DNA of 64,000 bases from DAIPKP01 sp964545875 (GCA_964545875.1 CAZJHH010000002.1:124001-188000), one strand, 5' to 3'; counted from the first letter of the stretch, positions 53,259-62,086 are shown. Numbers and translations are program-made. The notes: generated by a model not told the origin, from the letters alone.

Positions 53259-54302
53259 TTACAGGATCATCATAGCATCTCCGAAGGAATAAAAGCGATA
53301 GGCCTTTTCCATGGCCTCCTTGTATGCCTCAAGAACCTTCTCGTACCCGCCGAAAGCGGAAACCAACATGAGAAGGGTACTTTGGGGAAGGTGGAAATTC
53401 GTAATCATGGCATCCACAACCCGGAAGGAATACCCCGGGTAGATGAAAAGGCGCGAAGTTCCCCGGCCCGCCGTCAAATTGCCCGAGGCGGCTCCGGTTT
53501 CCAGAGTGCGGACCGCGGTGGTTCCCACGGCGACAACCCTTCCGTTTCGTTGTTTTGCTTGCTCCACCGCCGTGACCGTGGCGGGAGGAATTTCGAAACA
53601 CTCTTCATGCATCCTATGGTCTCGAATGTCCTCAGCCTGAACGGGACGAAAGGTTCCTAACCCGATATGAAGAGTGAGAAAAGCCAGGGAAATTCCCTGT
53701 TGTTCAAGTTTTTTCAGCAGGTTCTGCGTGAAATGAAGCCCCGCAGTAGGAGCCGCTACGGAACCCAGCTCCCGGGCATAAATGGTTTGGTATTGTTCGT
53801 CCTCCGCCTGAGAATCGGTGATGTAGGGGGGCAGAGGCACCATGCCGTAATTCTCCAAGAAGGTGTGTACATCCAGGTCTTTCGGAAACTCCACCATTCG
53901 GAGTCCTTCTTCGGAAGAAGCTGGAGCAACAATAACCGAAACATTCTTATCCAGAAGGACTCTGGTGGGTCGTTTCAGTTTTCTCCCCGGGCGAACGAGG
54001 GCTTCCCAGAGGTGAGGGGCATTTTTTTGAGGGTGAAGAAGAAAAATCTCTATCCGCCCCCCACTCTCCGCTTTTTCTCCAAAAAGGCGAGCTGCGAAAA
54101 CCTTGGTATCGTTGAGAACCAGGAGGTCTCTCGGACGAAGGAAATCCCCCACCTCAAAAAATCTCCGGTGATGTAGTTTCCCCGTTTCTCTTTCCAGCAC
54201 AAGGAGTTTCGACGAGTCTCGAGGGTATACGGGATTTTGAGCAATACGCTCCTTCGGAAGTTCGAAGGAATAGTTTTTTGCTTGAAAGAGATCTCTATTC
54301 AT
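53259..54302 (-). CDS. queA: tRNA preQ1(34) S-adenosylmethionine ribosyltransferase-isomerase QueA
   Basis: Transfers the ribosyl part of SAM to preQ1 in tRNA, forming epoxyqueuosine. It has 347 residues. Family features are YELPKERIAQNP, LLVLNDTKVFAARL, PTAGLHFT, and LNFxLPxSTLLMLVSAF near the end. It follows the SpoIID-like gene in a ruvABC-spoIID-queA order also common in Clostridia. The Shine-Dalgarno is weak (GAGG 12 bases upstream). Confidence 0.96.
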   Translation of the reverse strand: MNRDLFQAKNYSFELPKERIAQNPVYPRDSSKLLVLERETGKLHHRRFFEVGDFLRPRDLLVLNDTKVFAARLFGEKAESGGRIEIFLLHPQKNAPHLWEALVRPGRKLKRPTRVLLDKNVSVIVAPASSEEGLRMVEFPKDLDVHTFLENYGMVPLPPYITDSQAEDEQYQTIYARELGSVAAPTAGLHFTQNLLKKLEQQGISLAFLTLHIGLGTFRPVQAEDIRDHRMHEECFEIPPATVTAVEQAKQRNGRVVAVGTTAVRTLETGAASGNLTAGRGTSRLFIYPGYSFRVVDAMITNFHLPQSTLLMLVSAFGGYEKVLEAYKEAMEKAYRFYSFGDAMMIL

Positions 54303-54322
54303 ATAGGGTATTCTACCTCATT

Positions 54323-55672
54323 TTAGTGTACTTTTTTTACAGTTGTTCCCGGGTAATAGTGCGTCAAAATTTTCTCCCAGGTCCATCCCCTCTCAGCGAG
54401 AGCCTTGGCTCCCCACTGAGAAAGCCCTACCCCGTGCCCCCATCCCTTTCCAAGAAGCTGAAATAGCGAAGGTCCGGAAGAAAACGTGGGAGTTTGAGGA
54501 ATCGAAGAGCCCGGAAGAGCACGCTTTTTTTCGAGATAGCTCCTCTGTTTTTCAGGGTGCAGAAGCATGTCCATCAACTCTTCCGTGGAAAAAACTCCCT
54601 GCTGGGTCATAAGGGAAAGTTCTTCCTGTTCATTAAAGGAAACCGAATCTTTCGGAGATACGGAAAGATTTGCCTTTCCCGAGGACTGTATCTGGAAATT
54701 CGTACTTTTCAGGTTCTTGCTTCCCAAGGCCATGCGGAACTGGTGAGCAGAAACGTTCCGGCTTCCCGAGCTTCCGGAAATCTGAAGGGTTATGGCCCTG
54801 CCGTGGGAATCTCGCTTTGCCACCTCCATGGAGTGGACTTCTCCTACGGAAAGGTTCATTTTCCTGAGAGTCTCCCCTACCTGGCGTGGAGTAAGGGAAA
54901 GTTCCCAGGAGGAATAGGGAGACGTATACGCCACGGGTTCCTGTCGGGAAAGCAAATAAGGAACCGATCCACCCCAGACATCTCGGACATCCGCTGTACT
55001 TCCACCGCTATCAGAATGATAGGGGGTAAGGGCATATTTTCCTTGATAAAAAAGAACCATTCCTCTCGTCTCTTGAATGGCCCTGTCTATCCGAGAATCT
55101 TCCGCATTTATGCCACGGTAGACTTGGCAATGGGGGGTGGCACAGATATCGAAGTGCTCCGCCCCATGTTTTCCTTTATGGGACATGGCATAGGTCCGGG
55201 CCACTACCGCTTGGGCTTTGAGGAATTCCTGGGGCCACGCGGGGTTGGCTTCCATTTTAAGGACTCCACGAAGATAGGACTCCACGTCAATTATGTTTAT
55301 TATGGAAATTCCCGAGGCCCCTTGGCGCATCTCCAGGGATCCCCGATAGGGATGGTTTCCCCATGCCACGGGAGCGGAGCCTTGAATTTTTACGGGGAGC
55401 GAGAGAGTTTTCCCTTTTACTACCACCGTATTTCCCTTGAAATACTTTACAGGAACGGATCCAGAAAAGGAATGACGTTTTCCCTGGGCATCCACTAAAG
55501 TATAGCTTTTCGAAGACGAGAGAGTTCCTCCCGCCACGGATAGGGCCACTCCTACCCGAAGAGTTGTTCCTCCGGATGCTCCCCAGGAGGGAACGATTGG
55601 AAAAATCAGAAAGGATAGGAGGAAAAAGAAGGCATATATATATGCCCATGGTCGCTCTCGGCAAAAAAACAT
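54323..55672 (-). CDS. SpoIID/LytB-domain protein
   Basis: A 449-residue protein with an N-terminal signal or membrane segment at about residues 10-30. The SpoIID domain is shown by VESYLRGVLKMEANPAWP, LKAQAVVARTYAMS, YHSDSGGSTAD, and the final GWGHGVGLSQWGAKALA. SpoIID proteins are lytic transglycosylases acting on denuded glycan in endospore formers; in non-sporulating lineages they likely work in wall remodelling or separation. It lies after DUF2905. Confidence 0.9.
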   Translation of the reverse strand: MFFCRERPWAYIYAFFFLLSFLIFPIVPSWGASGGTTLRVGVALSVAGGTLSSSKSYTLVDAQGKRHSFSGSVPVKYFKGNTVVVKGKTLSLPVKIQGSAPVAWGNHPYRGSLEMRQGASGISIINIIDVESYLRGVLKMEANPAWPQEFLKAQAVVARTYAMSHKGKHGAEHFDICATPHCQVYRGINAEDSRIDRAIQETRGMVLFYQGKYALTPYHSDSGGSTADVRDVWGGSVPYLLSRQEPVAYTSPYSSWELSLTPRQVGETLRKMNLSVGEVHSMEVAKRDSHGRAITLQISGSSGSRNVSAHQFRMALGSKNLKSTNFQIQSSGKANLSVSPKDSVSFNEQEELSLMTQQGVFSTEELMDMLLHPEKQRSYLEKKRALPGSSIPQTPTFSSGPSLFQLLGKGWGHGVGLSQWGAKALAERGWTWEKILTHYYPGTTVKKVH

Positions 55673-55686
55673 ACAAAAACTCCTTC

Positions 55687-55944
55687 CTAAAACTTCAAAA
55701 CCCTCTCATTTCGGAAAAATCGCATGAAAAAGGATATCCCTGACAGAATAAGACTCACGAGAATCATGGTGGTAAGGGGGAAGAAAAAAGCTCCTCCCTT
55801 GGTTCGTATGGTTATATCTCCTGGAAGCCTTCCCAGGGATAAGGAAACATGAAAATGCTCTCGGAGGCAACAGATCCCCCCGAGGAAAAAACAAATCGTT
55901 CCTATCAAAAAAAGTGTTTTGGCGAGAGAAGGCAGAGAATTCAC
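55687..55944 (-). CDS. DUF2905-family small membrane protein
   Basis: An 85-residue protein with two hydrophobic helices (about residues 8-27 and 54-73) joined by the DUF2905 core LGRLPGDITI and a following FFFPLTT. Function unknown. ATGA-type overlap with ruvB indicates co-translation, an association common in other bacteria. Confidence 0.85.
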   Translation of the reverse strand: MNSLPSLAKTLFLIGTICFFLGGICCLREHFHVSLSLGRLPGDITIRTKGGAFFFPLTTMILVSLILSGISFFMRFFRNERVLKF

Positions 55945-56996
55945 TCCTCTTCTTCCCAGGAAAAGACTTGCTGGGCCTGGTTAATAGAGGGAGGAACCAT
56001 GGAAAAGAGGAAAAAGGCGTTTTCCGTAGCTTTTCTTCCCCGGGGTGTTTTTTCGAGAAATCCTTGGCGAATGAGAAAAGGTTCGTAGATATCCTCCAAG
56101 GTCTGAGGCTCCTCGTTTACCGCGGAAGCGAGGGTGGAAAGTCCCACGGGGCCTCCTCCGAAAAGCTGCACGATGGCTCCCAGGTATTTTCGGTCTCCTT
56201 CGTCGAGTCCCTGTTCGTTGATACCGAGCATTTCGAAGGCCCTCGTGGTCACCTCCAGATGTACCGTTTTTTCCCCCCGTACCTGAGCGATATCTCGAAT
56301 CCGGCGAAAAAGCCGTAAGGCTACTCGAGGAGTCCCCCGGGAGCGGCGACCGATTTCATGGGCTGCCTCTTCCTGAATGGATATATTATGTTTTTGTCCT
56401 GCCCGGAGAACGATGGATGAAAGATCTTCCGGACTGTAAAGGTCGAGCTGTTCCACAATGCCGAACCGTGCCCGCAGAGGGGATGTGAGAAGTCCCAGTC
56501 TTGTGGTGGCTCCGATGAGAGTAAAGGGAGGAAGCGAAAGCCGAATGGTTCGGGCAAGGGGGCCCTTGCCCACCACGATGTCCAGGGCAAAATCTTCCAT
56601 CCCCGCATAGAGAATCTCTTCTACATTGGGAGGAAGCCGATGAATTTCATCGATGAAAAGGACGTCTCCCGCTTGGAGATTGGAAAGAATTGCCGCAAGA
56701 TCTCCCGAACGTTCGAGGGCCGGGCCTGAAGTAACCCGCATCTCCCCCCCCATTTCACGGGCGATGATTCCCGCCAGCGTGGTTTTTCCCAGCCCCGGAG
56801 GCCCGTGAAAAAGCACATGATCCAGAGGTTCCTTCCGTTGATTGGCCGCCTGAATATAGATAGACAGCTTTTCCTTTAAATTTTGCTGTCCCACAAAATC
56901 CTTGAGAACCTGAGGACGTATGGGAAGAAGTTCTTCCTCTCCGGAAAGTGCGGGAGATCCCACAAGGCGCTCCTGATGGCTTTCGAAAAAATTCAT
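55941..56996 (-). CDS. ruvB: Holliday junction branch migration ATPase RuvB
   Basis: AAA+ motor of the RuvABC resolvasome. It has 351 residues with RPQVLKDFVGQ, Walker A GPPGLGKTT, Walker B FIDEIHR, the sensor GATTRLG, and a winged helix at the end. The start overlaps the ruvA stop by four bases. Confidence 0.97.
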   Translation of the reverse strand: MNFFESHQERLVGSPALSGEEELLPIRPQVLKDFVGQQNLKEKLSIYIQAANQRKEPLDHVLFHGPPGLGKTTLAGIIAREMGGEMRVTSGPALERSGDLAAILSNLQAGDVLFIDEIHRLPPNVEEILYAGMEDFALDIVVGKGPLARTIRLSLPPFTLIGATTRLGLLTSPLRARFGIVEQLDLYSPEDLSSIVLRAGQKHNISIQEEAAHEIGRRSRGTPRVALRLFRRIRDIAQVRGEKTVHLEVTTRAFEMLGINEQGLDEGDRKYLGAIVQLFGGGPVGLSTLASAVNEEPQTLEDIYEPFLIRQGFLEKTPRGRKATENAFFLFSMVPPSINQAQQVFSWEEEE

Positions 56997-57628
56997 CGTT
57001 GCAGCCTCCGCAAAGTTTCATGAAGAAGAGTGCTTTCATCGGGCAAAGAATTCTCTTTGCCGCTCAAAGCCTCTTCCATGGCGACCTGGGCTTCTCTTCT
57101 GCCAAAACCCAGGGAAAGCAGGGCTTCGAGAACCGTATGGCGTACGGCAGTCCCTTCGGCTGAAGAAGTTGCTCCCGCCCCTGTTGAAGGAGAACGGAGA
57201 ATCCCTTCTCCTAGAGCTTTCACCACTTTCTCCGAAAGCTCGAAACAGAGGCGCTCGGAAATTTTCTTGCCAATTCCTGGAAGAGCCGCGAAAAGAGAAG
57301 CTTTGGAATCCACAATAGCCTCAAGGATATCCTGGATTTGCAGAGAGGACATGATGAGCATGGCCATACGGCTTCCCACTCCTCGCACCGAGGTGAGCAT
57401 GGAAAAGAGAGTTCGTTCATTTTCATCCGCAAAGCCGAAGAGGAGAAATCCTGCATCTTCCTGGGGTTGCAAATGCACGAAAAGAAAAAGAGGCTCTTCC
57501 AGTATAGCCATATCGAAAACCGCTTTGGTGCAAAAAAAACGGAAGCCCAGGGATTCTCCCACCTCGAGAACAAGCTGGCCCCGGTCCGCTTCCAGGGAAG
57601 TGACGGTACCTTTACAGTAATGAATCAT
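56993..57628 (-). CDS. ruvA: Holliday junction branch migration protein RuvA
   Basis: Tetrameric Holliday-junction-binding subunit. The ATG at 57628 has GGGAG about six bases upstream and gives 211 residues. The two helix-hairpin-helix motifs are SVRGVGSRMA and ALPGIGKKIS, and the C-terminal domain that contacts RuvB has ALLSLGFGRREA. The frame is open 19 codons upstream. Confidence 0.95.
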   Translation of the reverse strand: MIHYCKGTVTSLEADRGQLVLEVGESLGFRFFCTKAVFDMAILEEPLFLFVHLQPQEDAGFLLFGFADENERTLFSMLTSVRGVGSRMAMLIMSSLQIQDILEAIVDSKASLFAALPGIGKKISERLCFELSEKVVKALGEGILRSPSTGAGATSSAEGTAVRHTVLEALLSLGFGRREAQVAMEEALSGKENSLPDESTLLHETLRRLQR

Positions 57629-57711
57629 GGTTTTCTCCCGGATCATATGACAGGGGTACAAAAAATCATCCTGTATTTGCAGCATTGCAGCACATGGTTT
57701 TTTCCCGGATC
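57626..57711. repeat. Imperfect 19-base direct repeat covering the ruvA start and a point 67 bases upstream
   Basis: The segments 57626-57644 and 57693-57711 match at 18 of 19 bases. Each contains, on the minus strand, GATCCGGGA followed by A-rich sequence and ACCATG, that is, a ribosome site plus start codon. The upstream copy starts a ten-codon ORF (MCCNAANTG and stop). It may be a leader or a decayed duplication. The 95-base ruvC-ruvA gap holds nothing else. Confidence 0.6.
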
Positions 57712-57723
57712 CTCGGGAAAGGT

Positions 57724-58215
57724 CTATCCGCCTATCCTGTGATTATGACGACAGAAAAGGATTCCCGTAATGGCGATGGCGAGACCGTCCGCCGCATCAT
57801 CCGGCCGGGGCAGCTCGGGGAGGTTGAGGAGGCGCTGCACCATTCTTTGAACCTGCATCTTTTCGGCTGTTGCAGTTCCGCAAACCGCAATCTTCACATC
57901 CCCCGGGTTGGGTTCCAAAAGAGTTTTTTGTTCGAGCGCTGTCAGGAGAAGTATAACCCCCCGGGCTTGCCACACCATTTCTGCGGTGGTTTTATTTTTG
58001 CCGAAATAGAGCTTTTCCACCGCCACGCAATCCGGAGAAAAAGAGGAAAAGATCCCTTCCAAGGTTTGGTAAACCTGAAGAAGCCGCTCTTTCATGGGAG
58101 CCTTCGAAGATGTTTCCAGACAGCCATAGGAAAGAGCCTCGAATGTGGAACCCTTGAGGGATACTACGCCATATCCGAGGCGCCCCAGGCCCGGGTCGAT
58201 ACCGAGGCAGATCAT
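57724..58215 (-). CDS. ruvC: Holliday junction endodeoxyribonuclease RuvC
   Basis: Resolvase cutting four-way junctions. It has 163 residues, with acidic active-site residues in LGIDPGLGRLGYGV (first Asp), VAVEKLYFG (Glu), and DDAADGLAIAI near the end (Asp pair). It begins directly after yebC with no gap. Confidence 0.96.
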   Translation of the reverse strand: MICLGIDPGLGRLGYGVVSLKGSTFEALSYGCLETSSKAPMKERLLQVYQTLEGIFSSFSPDCVAVEKLYFGKNKTTAEMVWQARGVILLLTALEQKTLLEPNPGDVKIAVCGTATAEKMQVQRMVQRLLNLPELPRPDDAADGLAIAITGILFCRHNHRIGG

Positions 58216-58965
58216 TTAGTTTTCCAGGGAATTCATGATATCCTCGGAAATATCGAAGTTGCAGGATACGGACTGCACATCATCGTGATCGTCCAGAACA
58301 TCGAGAAGGTTAAGAAGCTTTCCGGCCACACTTTTGTCGGTTATGGGCACCGTGGTTTTGGGAACCTGCTGCGCTTCGGCGGATTCCACCTTATATCCCG
58401 CCTTTTTCAAAGCCTCTGCCACAGAGGTCACCACGCCGGGATCCGTATAGACCGTAACTGCCCCATCCTCGGAAGAGAGGTCGTCTCCTCCCGCATCGAT
58501 AACTGCCATCATAAGTTCTTCTTCGTCTACGTATCCTTGAATTTCTATGACTCCCTTACGTTCGAAAATCCAGGAAACACAACCAGCCTCTCCGAAGTTT
58601 CCTCCGTTTCGGCTGAGAAGAGCCCGTATTTCCGGGGTGGTCCTGTTTTTATTGTCCGTGGTGGCTTCGATAAGCACTGCCACTCCCCCGGGGCCATAGG
58701 CCTCGTACATAACTTCTTCGTACACGGCTCCTTCGATTTCACCAGTGCCTCGCTTGATAGCACGTTCAATGTTATCGGAAGGAACCGAAACCGCCTTGGC
58801 TCGTTCAATGGCGGTTTTAAGTTTCATGTTCATGCCCGGATCTCCTCCGCCCTCCTTGGCGGCTACGATAATTGCCCGAACAAGTTTCTGGAACGCTACG
58901 CCACGCTTGGCATCTTGCGCAGCCTTTCGATGCTTGATATTGGCCCATTTGGAGTGTCCTGCCAT
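58216..58965 (-). CDS. YebC/PmpR-family transcriptional regulator
   Basis: A 249-residue YebC/TACO1-type protein starting MAGHSKWANIKHRK, with VPSDNIERAIKRGTGE and VSWIFERKGVI. Members act either as DNA-binding regulators or as ribosome-associated factors that help translate proline stretches. Its position before ruvC is conserved widely. Confidence 0.95.
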   Translation of the reverse strand: MAGHSKWANIKHRKAAQDAKRGVAFQKLVRAIIVAAKEGGGDPGMNMKLKTAIERAKAVSVPSDNIERAIKRGTGEIEGAVYEEVMYEAYGPGGVAVLIEATTDNKNRTTPEIRALLSRNGGNFGEAGCVSWIFERKGVIEIQGYVDEEELMMAVIDAGGDDLSSEDGAVTVYTDPGVVTSVAEALKKAGYKVESAEAQQVPKTTVPITDKSVAGKLLNLLDVLDDHDDVQSVSCNFDISEDIMNSLEN

Positions 58966-59014
58966 AGAAATGCCCCCTCGTGTTGAAATGAATGATTTTT
59001 ATGAGTTTTTTGGG

Positions 59015-59758
59015 TTATTCTTCTATTTTGCAAAGAGGCGGTATTCTGCGCTTATGTTGAGAACGCTGAAAAGCCCCTTCCACAAAAGATTGTACCTCTT
59101 GAGAGACCTGCCGTTCAAGAAAATAATTATCCAGTTCGTCGTAGGTGACTCCCATCTCCTTTTCATCGGTTTGCCCCTCCCAAAGCCCTGCAGAAGGGGG
59201 CTTGATGATTATCTCTCGAGGAACTCCCAGGGAGGTCGCAAGAGCTCGAACCTCTCCTTTGAGAAGATCTCCCAAGGGGAGAAGATCCACTCCGGAATCT
59301 CCATGTTTTGTGAAGTATCCCACCGCAAGTTCCACTTTATTTCCCGTGCCGCAGACGAGAAAACCATGTTCCTGGGCTATGGTGTAAAGCGTTATCATCC
59401 GTAGCCGAGGCTTGATATTCGCCAAAGCAAGGGAAGAAGAAGGACTTTTTTCTTTAGGAAAGGCACGAAGGAGGGTGTCATAGGATTCGGAAAGATCCAC
59501 CTGTATAACCGCAATATCCAAAGCTTCCGCAACTGCGAAGGCGTGGGTAGCATCCAGGGGATTACTGTGACAGGGCATGAGAACTCCGAGAACGTGATTT
59601 TTTCCGAAAGCCTTGCGGGCAAGCCCTGCCACTACGGCAGAATCAATGCCGCCGCTCAATCCGAAAACACATCCCTTTCTTCCGGAAGAAGCTCCCTGCT
59701 CCTGGAGCCATGTGACTATTTTTCTTTCCAAAGCTTCCGAATCCCTGTATGCTTTCAT
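59015..59758 (-). CDS. nadE: NAD synthetase NadE, ammonia-dependent
   Basis: Amidates nicotinic acid adenine dinucleotide to NAD. ATG at 59758 has AGGAGG eight bases upstream and gives 247 residues. The ATP-pyrophosphatase loop is GLSGGIDSAVV, with TGNKVELAVGY and KHGDSGVDLLPLGDL. No glutaminase domain is present, so free ammonia is the likely nitrogen source, plausible for an amino-acid fermenter. Confidence 0.95.
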   Translation of the reverse strand: MKAYRDSEALERKIVTWLQEQGASSGRKGCVFGLSGGIDSAVVAGLARKAFGKNHVLGVLMPCHSNPLDATHAFAVAEALDIAVIQVDLSESYDTLLRAFPKEKSPSSSLALANIKPRLRMITLYTIAQEHGFLVCGTGNKVELAVGYFTKHGDSGVDLLPLGDLLKGEVRALATSLGVPREIIIKPPSAGLWEGQTDEKEMGVTYDELDNYFLERQVSQEVQSFVEGAFQRSQHKRRIPPLCKIEE

Positions 59759-59785
59759 TATCGGATCCTCCTTTATATGTGGTGT

Positions 59786-59815
59786 TTGACATTCAAGAGC
59801 GTATTGTAGCATAAC
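59786..59815 (+). promoter_or_regulatory. Candidate promoter of the radical SAM/HhH gene
   Basis: A perfect -35 box TTGACA (59786-59791) and CATAAC (59810-59815) are separated by 18 bases, about 76 bases upstream of the ATG at 59891. It overlaps the opposite-strand nadE promoter. Confidence 0.4.
59803..59811 (-). promoter_or_regulatory. Candidate extended -10 promoter of nadE
   Basis: Minus-strand TGCTACAAT, an extended -10 element (TG-N-TACAAT), 45 bases upstream of the nadE ATG. No good -35 box is seen, which fits extended -10 promoters. Confidence 0.45.
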
Positions 59816-59890
59816 TTCCGGTAACCCTTTCCATTCTCTCCAAAAGCTTCGGAAGAGAGGAGCATCTGTCCGAAAAGAGGTAGAAACGTC

Positions 59891-61582
59891 ATGGAAAAAG
59901 CGCTTGTTTTTGACGGTTACGTGGATGAACCTTCCTGTTTCGGAGTACCCCCTTATATCTCTCCCTATGTCCGCTATGCCTTTGGGCTTCTTCGGACATG
60001 GGGATTTGACGTGTCCTACACGACCGTGGACAGATGGAGGGAAACCAGGCCCGAGAATCTCTGGAAAGAGGCTTCGTATATTCTCCTTATCACGGGTTTT
60101 ACCGTACCGGGACGATATCGAGGAGGAACTCCCCTTTTACTCCAAGAGCTTGAAGAATTGGTTGACCTTCCTCGAAGAGGAAGGCTCTTTTTCGGAGGAT
60201 CCATCGTTCGAGGGTATTCTCTTCAGGGAGGGCGTCCCGCCAGGGAAATCGGAGATTTTTTCCTCCGGGGAGATTGTTTTTCCCGGGATCCCGTAGCTTC
60301 TTTGGCTGTCTATCTCCGAGAGGGGCGCATAGACCCGAACGCCAGGAGCAGTTACTGTGATCTGGCACGTTGGGCCGTGGCAGGGGCTCCTCTTGTTTTA
60401 CAGCATCCATCCTATCCTCGAGTTATAGCGGAACTTGAGCTTTCTGAAGGATGTAGCCGGGAAGGAAAACATTGCAGTTTTTGTACGGAGTGGCAGGGAT
60501 CTCCCTACCGAGAACGCCCCGCAGAAGATGTATTTCAAGAGGTTCGTGCTCTCGGGGATTGTGGTGTCCGAGCTTTCCGGCTTGGCAAGTGCTCCGACAT
60601 CCTTACGTATGGAGGCAATGCACAATCTCGAGGCATATGCCCGAATCCGGCAAATCTGAAAAAACTCTATGATGGAATTCACACTGCCTGCCCAAACCTG
60701 GAAGTTCTTCACACGGACAACTGCAATCCCTTGACGATTGCCCGGTTTCCCGAGGAATCCCGAAAAGCCGTTGAAGTTATTGCATCCAGAAATACCGAGG
60801 GAGACTGTCTCTCTCTGGGCATGGAAAACCTCGACCCTGACGTGTGCTCTCTCAATAACCTCAAGGTTACCTTCGAAGAGGCCCTTCAAGCAGTCCGAAT
60901 CATTAATGAAGCCGGAGGGTGGCGGGACCGCCCACGGGGACTTCCCAAAATTCTTCCTGGGTTGAATTTCCTTCTCGACCTTCCCGGGGAAACTGCGGAA
61001 TCTCTCGAATATAACCGCCGTTTTCTGGAATGTCTGCTTCAGGAGAATCTGACCGTGCGGCGAATCAATATCAGAAGAGTGATTTCTTTTTCCCAATCTC
61101 CGGTATCTGAGCTTCTTCGGAAAAATCCTCCTAAAACGAAACTGCGGCAAACCCGACGGTGGAAGGAATGGGTCCGGGAAGAGATAGATACCGTGATGTT
61201 CCAAAGGTTTGCCCCTTTGGGAACCGTGCTTCGAAAGGTTTTTACGGAAAACCGATCAGGACGATGTATTTTTGGACGACCTCTGGGGAGCTACCCCCCC
61301 CTGGTGGGAATCATGGATGAAAACCTTTCTGAGGATGCAGAAGTGGATGTAGCCATAACGGATTACGGGAAACGTTCTCTTACGGGCGTACCCTTTCCTC
61401 TTTCTCTCCCCGCCTGTTCCCGGACAAACCTTCTCGCTCTTCCCGGAATCGGCAAGGCCCGGGGGGAACGGATCTTCCGCGATCCCCGTAAAAAGGATTC
61501 TCTCTCATTAGAAAATCTTTTAGACGATCCCTCTTTGGAGGCAAGGCTTTCCATGTATTTTATCCCCGAAAAAGAGGATTAG
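59891..61582 (+). CDS. Radical SAM protein with B12-binding-like N-terminus and C-terminal HhH motif
   Basis: A 563-residue protein. Residues 1 to about 175 resemble the Rossmann-like cobalamin-binding region of many radical SAM enzymes, without an obvious B12 histidine. The SAM site is ELSEGC plus cysteines at 188, 195 and 198, i.e. C-X6-C-X2-C rather than the usual C-X3-C-X2-C. NFLLDLPGET and INIRRV later in the barrel are typical. The end carries a helix-hairpin-helix, NLLALPGIGKARGERI, at about residues 513-528, suggesting nucleic acid binding. The reaction is unknown; tRNA or DNA modification is a guess. Divergent from nadE, single-gene unit. Confidence 0.82.
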   Translation: MEKALVFDGYVDEPSCFGVPPYISPYVRYAFGLLRTWGFDVSYTTVDRWRETRPENLWKEASYILLITGFTVPGRYRGGTPLLLQELEELVDLPRRGRLFFGGSIVRGYSLQGGRPAREIGDFFLRGDCFSRDPVASLAVYLREGRIDPNARSSYCDLARWAVAGAPLVLQHPSYPRVIAELELSEGCSREGKHCSFCTEWQGSPYRERPAEDVFQEVRALGDCGVRAFRLGKCSDILTYGGNAQSRGICPNPANLKKLYDGIHTACPNLEVLHTDNCNPLTIARFPEESRKAVEVIASRNTEGDCLSLGMENLDPDVCSLNNLKVTFEEALQAVRIINEAGGWRDRPRGLPKILPGLNFLLDLPGETAESLEYNRRFLECLLQENLTVRRINIRRVISFSQSPVSELLRKNPPKTKLRQTRRWKEWVREEIDTVMFQRFAPLGTVLRKVFTENRSGRCIFGRPLGSYPPLVGIMDENLSEDAEVDVAITDYGKRSLTGVPFPLSLPACSRTNLLALPGIGKARGERIFRDPRKKDSLSLENLLDDPSLEARLSMYFIPEKED

Positions 61583-61619
61583 ACAAGGCGGCCCCGTGCC
61601 TAGGTGCAGATACAAGGAA

Positions 61620-61652
61620 GGAGAAAGGCAGCCTCTCACGCCACCTTTCTCC
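61620..61652. terminator. Hairpin between convergent radical SAM and HU genes
   Basis: GGAGAAAGG (61620-61628) pairs exactly with CCTTTCTCC (61644-61652) around a 15-base loop. There is no strong U-tract on either strand, so termination is probable but not certain. The rest of the 110-base gap shows nothing else. Confidence 0.45.
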
Positions 61653-61692
61653 ATTGAATTCTTTACTGCCCGCTTCTCAACTCGGCTGGAAA

Positions 61693-61977
61693 CTACTTCT
61701 TTTTATCCACCATTTCTTTCAGAACCTTGCCGGGTCTGAATACAGGAACCTTCTTCGCGGGAATCTTGATGACCTTCTTGGGATCCTGGGGATTACGTCC
61801 CTGACGCGGTGCCCGATCCCGGACCTCAAAGGTTCCGAAACCTACAAGCTGCACCTTGTCTCCCCGGGAAAGCGCCTGCTCAATGGCGGAGAAGACCGCA
61901 TCCACACACTCACTGGCATCCTTCTTGCTGCTACCGGTCGTTTTGGCAACTTCATTTACCAAATCACTCTTGGTCAC
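61693..61977 (-). CDS. HU-family DNA-binding protein
   Basis: A 94-residue histone-like HU subunit that bends DNA. Starts at GTG (61977), with GGAGG eight bases upstream, giving the classic MTKSDLVNEVA start; an upstream GTG at 61986 is too close to the ribosome site. The DNA-binding arm is GTFEVRDRAPRQGRNPQ, and the conserved KVPVFRPGK follows. It has its own promoter. Confidence 0.95.
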   Translation of the reverse strand: MTKSDLVNEVAKTTGSSKKDASECVDAVFSAIEQALSRGDKVQLVGFGTFEVRDRAPRQGRNPQDPKKVIKIPAKKVPVFRPGKVLKEMVDKKK

Positions 61978-62044
61978 GCGAAACACCTCCTACAGATTTG
62001 GGACAAAACCCTCTGATATCAGGGCTGAAGTCGCCCTTTGATTC

Positions 62045-62073
62045 ATTATTACAGTTTTTGTTAGGAAGGTCAA
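62045..62073 (-). promoter_or_regulatory. Sigma-70-type promoter of the HU gene
   Basis: Minus-strand TTGACC (62073-62068), a 17-base spacer, and AATAAT (62050-62045), with a TG one base before the -10 box. It lies about 67 bases upstream of the GTG and just past the der stop. Strong match, fitting an abundant protein. Confidence 0.65.
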
Positions 62074-62086
62074 GGGTTCTTGCCAT

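Noticed and set aside
57685..58986. A 433-codon plus-strand open frame opposite ruvC and yebC
   Set aside because: Both opposing genes are certain; the antisense frame arises from their codon usage.
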